Shown piece by piece: positions 62,601 to 64,000 of a stretch of DNA of 64,000 nt. The notes below the pieces were generated by a model, which was given only the letters and a program-made list of their open reading frames with translations, was not told where the DNA came from and made no database searches. The translations under genes were made by a program, and so were the position numbers. This DNA comes from Roseihalotalea indica. Lineage in GTDB: Bacteria > Bacteroidota > Bacteroidia > Cytophagales > Cyclobacteriaceae. The stretch spans positions 1,054,001 to 1,118,000 of the forward strand of contig NZ_JAINFL010000002.1 in assembly GCF_022458895.1 (NCBI RefSeq), read 5' to 3'. How positions within the stretch are numbered: position 1 is the stretch's first letter; the number at the start of each line of letters is the position of its first letter.

Positions 62601-63308
62601 CGTTCTATCGGGCACCTGTGGGGTTACCAGCTGGGCGGAATCTTCCAAAGCCAGCAGGAAATTGATCAATTCTTTTCTGAGTATGAAGACGCAAATGTTG
62701 GCAATACAGATTTTGTGGAGCCGGGAGATATGTACTTCCAGGATGTGCAGGGCAACCCTACCGAAGAAGAGCCTTTCTACAGCAAGACACCGGATGGCGT
62801 CATCAACAGCTTTGATCAAACCGAAATCGGAAACACCATTCCTGGCTATACTTATGGACTTAATCTGAATGTAGGTTGGAAAGGATTGGACCTGACGGTA
62901 AGTTTTTACGGCGAGGGCGATGTAGAAAAGTATAATGATGTGCGCAGAAGATTTGAGGGTATGTCGGGTGCCGGAACCAACTACTTTGCTTCTACCCTGA
63001 ACCGTTGGACTCCTCAAAACACTAATACTGATATGCCGCGGGCGGTGATTGGCGACCCTGCCGGGAACAACCGGTTTTCTACTCGTTGGGTAGAAAGTGC
63101 TGCTTTTTTCCGACTTAACAACTGGCAGCTAGGCTATACGTTACCGGCTTCGGTACTGGACGCGCTGAATAATACGGTAAAGTCACTGCGAATATATGTA
63201 GGTGGTCAGAATAATCTTTACCTGTATAGCTGGTCCGGCATCGACCCGGTGAATGATGAGTTCCCTTTACCCAGAGCCATAAACGCTGGTTTGAATATTC
63301 GCTTTTAA
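59604..63308 (+). CDS. SusC/RagA-type TonB-dependent receptor with STN domain
   Basis: 1,234 residues; ATG at 59628 is an alternative start. After the signal peptide (ending in ASAQE) comes an STN/secretin-like signalling domain at ~50-115 (LKSALRQLEETYGVRFNYAA). A CarboxypepD_reg domain follows (ITGQVTDVSDNTSLPGVNVL), then the TonB box and plug (VVVIGFGEREKKDLTGSIST, NEAPQIFVRGIGTWNGDAQP) and a 22-strand barrel ending NAGLNIRF. The STN domain implies that it signals through the adjacent FecR and sigma factor. It imports a glycan or glycopeptide with SusD. Substrate not identifiable. Confidence 0.97.
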   Translation: MFHYNFTNMLKNVPIFQSWPMIIVLCLLLFPASAQEVALNQLAPPPIDRSQDETQQSLKSALRQLEETYGVRFNYAAKLVTDKYVTPKRVTTQSLDHSLNDLLTPLGLKYEMLSKELIFITKDQNNKLKKLDRQKVNDKQEDTRAKPSGSLSQVSPRPNRFVISAYLEKTITGQVTDVSDNTSLPGVNVLVKGTTIGTVTDIDGNYSLSVPDDVETLLFSSIGYETKEVNIGNQNVVNVALTLSVQELSEVVVIGFGEREKKDLTGSISTVQAEDIEKIALPSPQFALQGKATGVRVVNTSGNPNEAPQIFVRGIGTWNGDAQPLYVIDGQIIEPPRAGNEDVIGGAGLNTPPNLFNLINSNDIESISVLKDASAAAVYGSRAANGVVLITTKKGKTGAPTVEVNTRTGFQSIPTFDMLNTEQFVQLSREMYQNSTNPDVNIEEDLYGRNEPNDAIRLTNFNPQFDPESPYYISDRTTYDWQDELTTKNALDQAYDVKVSGANDRLDYYVSAGLFDQKGVIYNNDIRRYTGAINLNVNVTDWLKTGINFKYTSQSSNLNSTVLQDMADVSPWQPLRDPNNQYGYAPVIDPYRFGDTWQAIKIYGQGSNNNYLALTDINTSVFDINRSLGQFYAQVEPFEGLTLRGSLNLDYTQQDRFGLNVFTKANIFRTTGIDPRLESPSAPNSLADMEHRINNIFNFQSDFTATYKRIFDNKHNVNLTAAVQDQRHRRETVNLSTENLTNLTDDPRLNGYGSDLANNNSFYSWNQRFWFGMVGRLSYNYDSRYYLDVSYRRDASNGFDDDYRWGNFYSASGAWRISSEPFFNVPFVDDLKLRGGWGQAGNDQAAVGAYAFLSRVNGGASSYRWGSGNGNPIGNLSLGATVADFPNPALSWEVATTTYAGFDALLLNNKLNVTFEWYDRITSGILQSVNLPYSVGTNNPLFNIGELRNRGIDLLVGYNDRVGEFSYGISGNISFLHNEVTKLYLGQPLSTEFGRVEEGRSIGHLWGYQLGGIFQSQQEIDQFFSEYEDANVGNTDFVEPGDMYFQDVQGNPTEEEPFYSKTPDGVINSFDQTEIGNTIPGYTYGLNLNVGWKGLDLTVSFYGEGDVEKYNDVRRRFEGMSGAGTNYFASTLNRWTPQNTNTDMPRAVIGDPAGNNRFSTRWVESAAFFRLNNWQLGYTLPASVLDALNNTVKSLRIYVGGQNNLYLYSWSGIDPVNDEFPLPRAINAGLNIRF

Positions 63309-63323
63309 AAAATCTTCACAACG

Positions 63324-64000
63324 ATGAAACTATATATAAAAACTTTTCTGATAGCCCTGGTTGTCACTTTTGTAAGCTGTGATCCTGACTTGGTGGATGA
63401 TCCGCCGTTAGGGGCTACCGAGCAAACCTACTTTTCTAATGCGAACGAGTTTCGCTCTCAGCTAACCAGTGTATACGCGGCCATTTATGATGATTACCAC
63501 TTCGCGGCTCCATCCTTCACCTTTAATGGCTGGGTAACTGCCACCTGGCTGCTTCCGGGCGATGATCTGACAGAAACCAATGCCGCCCGTACACCAGAAG
63601 AGCTATTCGATGGTGGATTAAATCCCACCAACGGGCGCATCGGGTTTGTATTCTCTTCCGCCTACAAAATGATCGGCCGGGCCAACGTAACCATAGAAAA
63701 AGTAAGAACGGTTGATTTCTCTACTTACGATGGTGCCGAAGAGATCGCTCGTATGGAAGGAGAGGCATTGTTCCTGCGAGCGTATGCCTATTATAAGCTT
63801 TTCAATGTGTTTGGCTCCGTACCCATTGTTACCAAACGCTTGCAGTCCGAAGAAGAAACTAACACTCCTAAAAGTCCGGCGGTTGAAGTGCTCACCCAGG
63901 CCATTAACGATGCCCGAGAGGCCATTGAAAGTGTACCGGAAAGCTGGGAAGACAATTATCTAGGGCGCATTACTAAAAATGCCGCGCGGGGCTTATTAGC
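63324..64000 (+). CDS. SusD/RagB-type lipoprotein (3' partial)
   Basis: Starts at ATG 63324, 15 bases after the SusC stop, and runs off the window. Signal MKLYIKTFLIALVVTFVSC with lipobox TFVSC, then DPDLVDDPPLGATEQTYFSN. The typical SusD TPR region is visible: YAAIYDDYHFAAPSFTFNGW, EGEALFLRAYAYYKLFNVFG, with SVPIVTKRLQSEEETNTPKS after it. As the surface lid of the SusCD transporter it binds the substrate at the outer face. Confidence 0.96.
   Translation, partial: MKLYIKTFLIALVVTFVSCDPDLVDDPPLGATEQTYFSNANEFRSQLTSVYAAIYDDYHFAAPSFTFNGWVTATWLLPGDDLTETNAARTPEELFDGGLNPTNGRIGFVFSSAYKMIGRANVTIEKVRTVDFSTYDGAEEIARMEGEALFLRAYAYYKLFNVFGSVPIVTKRLQSEEETNTPKSPAVEVLTQAINDAREAIESVPESWEDNYLGRITKNAARGLL

Overview
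The window looks like a chromosomal segment of a free-living, probably marine, member of the Bacteroidota, most likely order Cytophagales. The signs are: a start-to-end SusC/SusD pair with its own ECF sigma factor and FecR anti-sigma factor; the mutY-ssb-gldE block; a CBS-nadK-DUF6089 block; a SecA of about 1,130 residues; bS21 next to a Xer recombinase and a hibernation factor; TAnnTTTG-type promoter boxes; many lipoproteins; and few clear Shine-Dalgarno sequences. No tRNA, rRNA, CRISPR array, prophage or insertion-sequence transposase was seen.

Layout. 1-15.1 kb: the 3' end of a TonB-domain protein, a Crp/Fnr regulator, a surface-glycan cluster (sulfotransferase, two FemAB/GNAT-like proteins, a family 2 glycosyltransferase), a TPR protein, a DsbD-type reductase, an MFS exporter, recX behind a 15-copy heptamer array, comB, gcvT, an arylamine N-acetyltransferase and msrB. 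15.2-23.3 kb: an accessory island, described below. 23.4-36.4 kb: a DUF421 protein, dapF, secA, a lipoprotein esterase, a nuclease, an FG-GAP protein, a large cytochrome-c/HEAT lipoprotein, a GlsB-like membrane protein and a LysM protein. 36.4-54.5 kb: dense housekeeping operons (two DUF6089 outer-membrane proteins, nadK, CBS, hydrolase, cvpA, yqeY, pdxJ, a UDP-glucuronate/UDP-xylose pair, rpsU, xerC, hpf, metK, an RsmI-like methylase, gldE, ssb, mutY, HU, a TPR protein and a 29-residue basic protein). 54.7-64 kb: RNase E/G, a GntR-type regulator, then ECF sigma, FecR, SusC and SusD (cut by the window end), a polysaccharide or glycoconjugate uptake locus.

The most unusual part is 15.25-23.28 kb. 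Ten small, mostly AT-rich genes lie on the minus strand, with one short gene on the plus strand. Several gene 3' ends, and in at least two cases the stop codon itself, are followed by an imperfect inverted repeat bounded by GTT...AAC-type 7-mers (GCATAAC/GTTGGCA, GCATAAC/GTTATGC, GTTAGAC and others). The sites are 56-131 bp long, and the clearest ones carry a single unpaired base in the stem. This is the architecture of integron attC sites. The contents also suit a cassette array: a HigBA toxin-antitoxin pair, an AraC regulator with a bleomycin-resistance-like protein, and orphan membrane and secreted proteins. No integron integrase is in the window, so the best description is an integrase-less cassette cluster (CALIN-like), or a Bacteroidota cassette system that uses another recombinase. 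A non-coding element of about 300 bp occurs twice in it.

A second theme is repeat arrays with a seven-base unit but different sequences at four places (751-792, 836-870, 11338-11447, 25452-25472). One fills the presumed 5' leader of recX.
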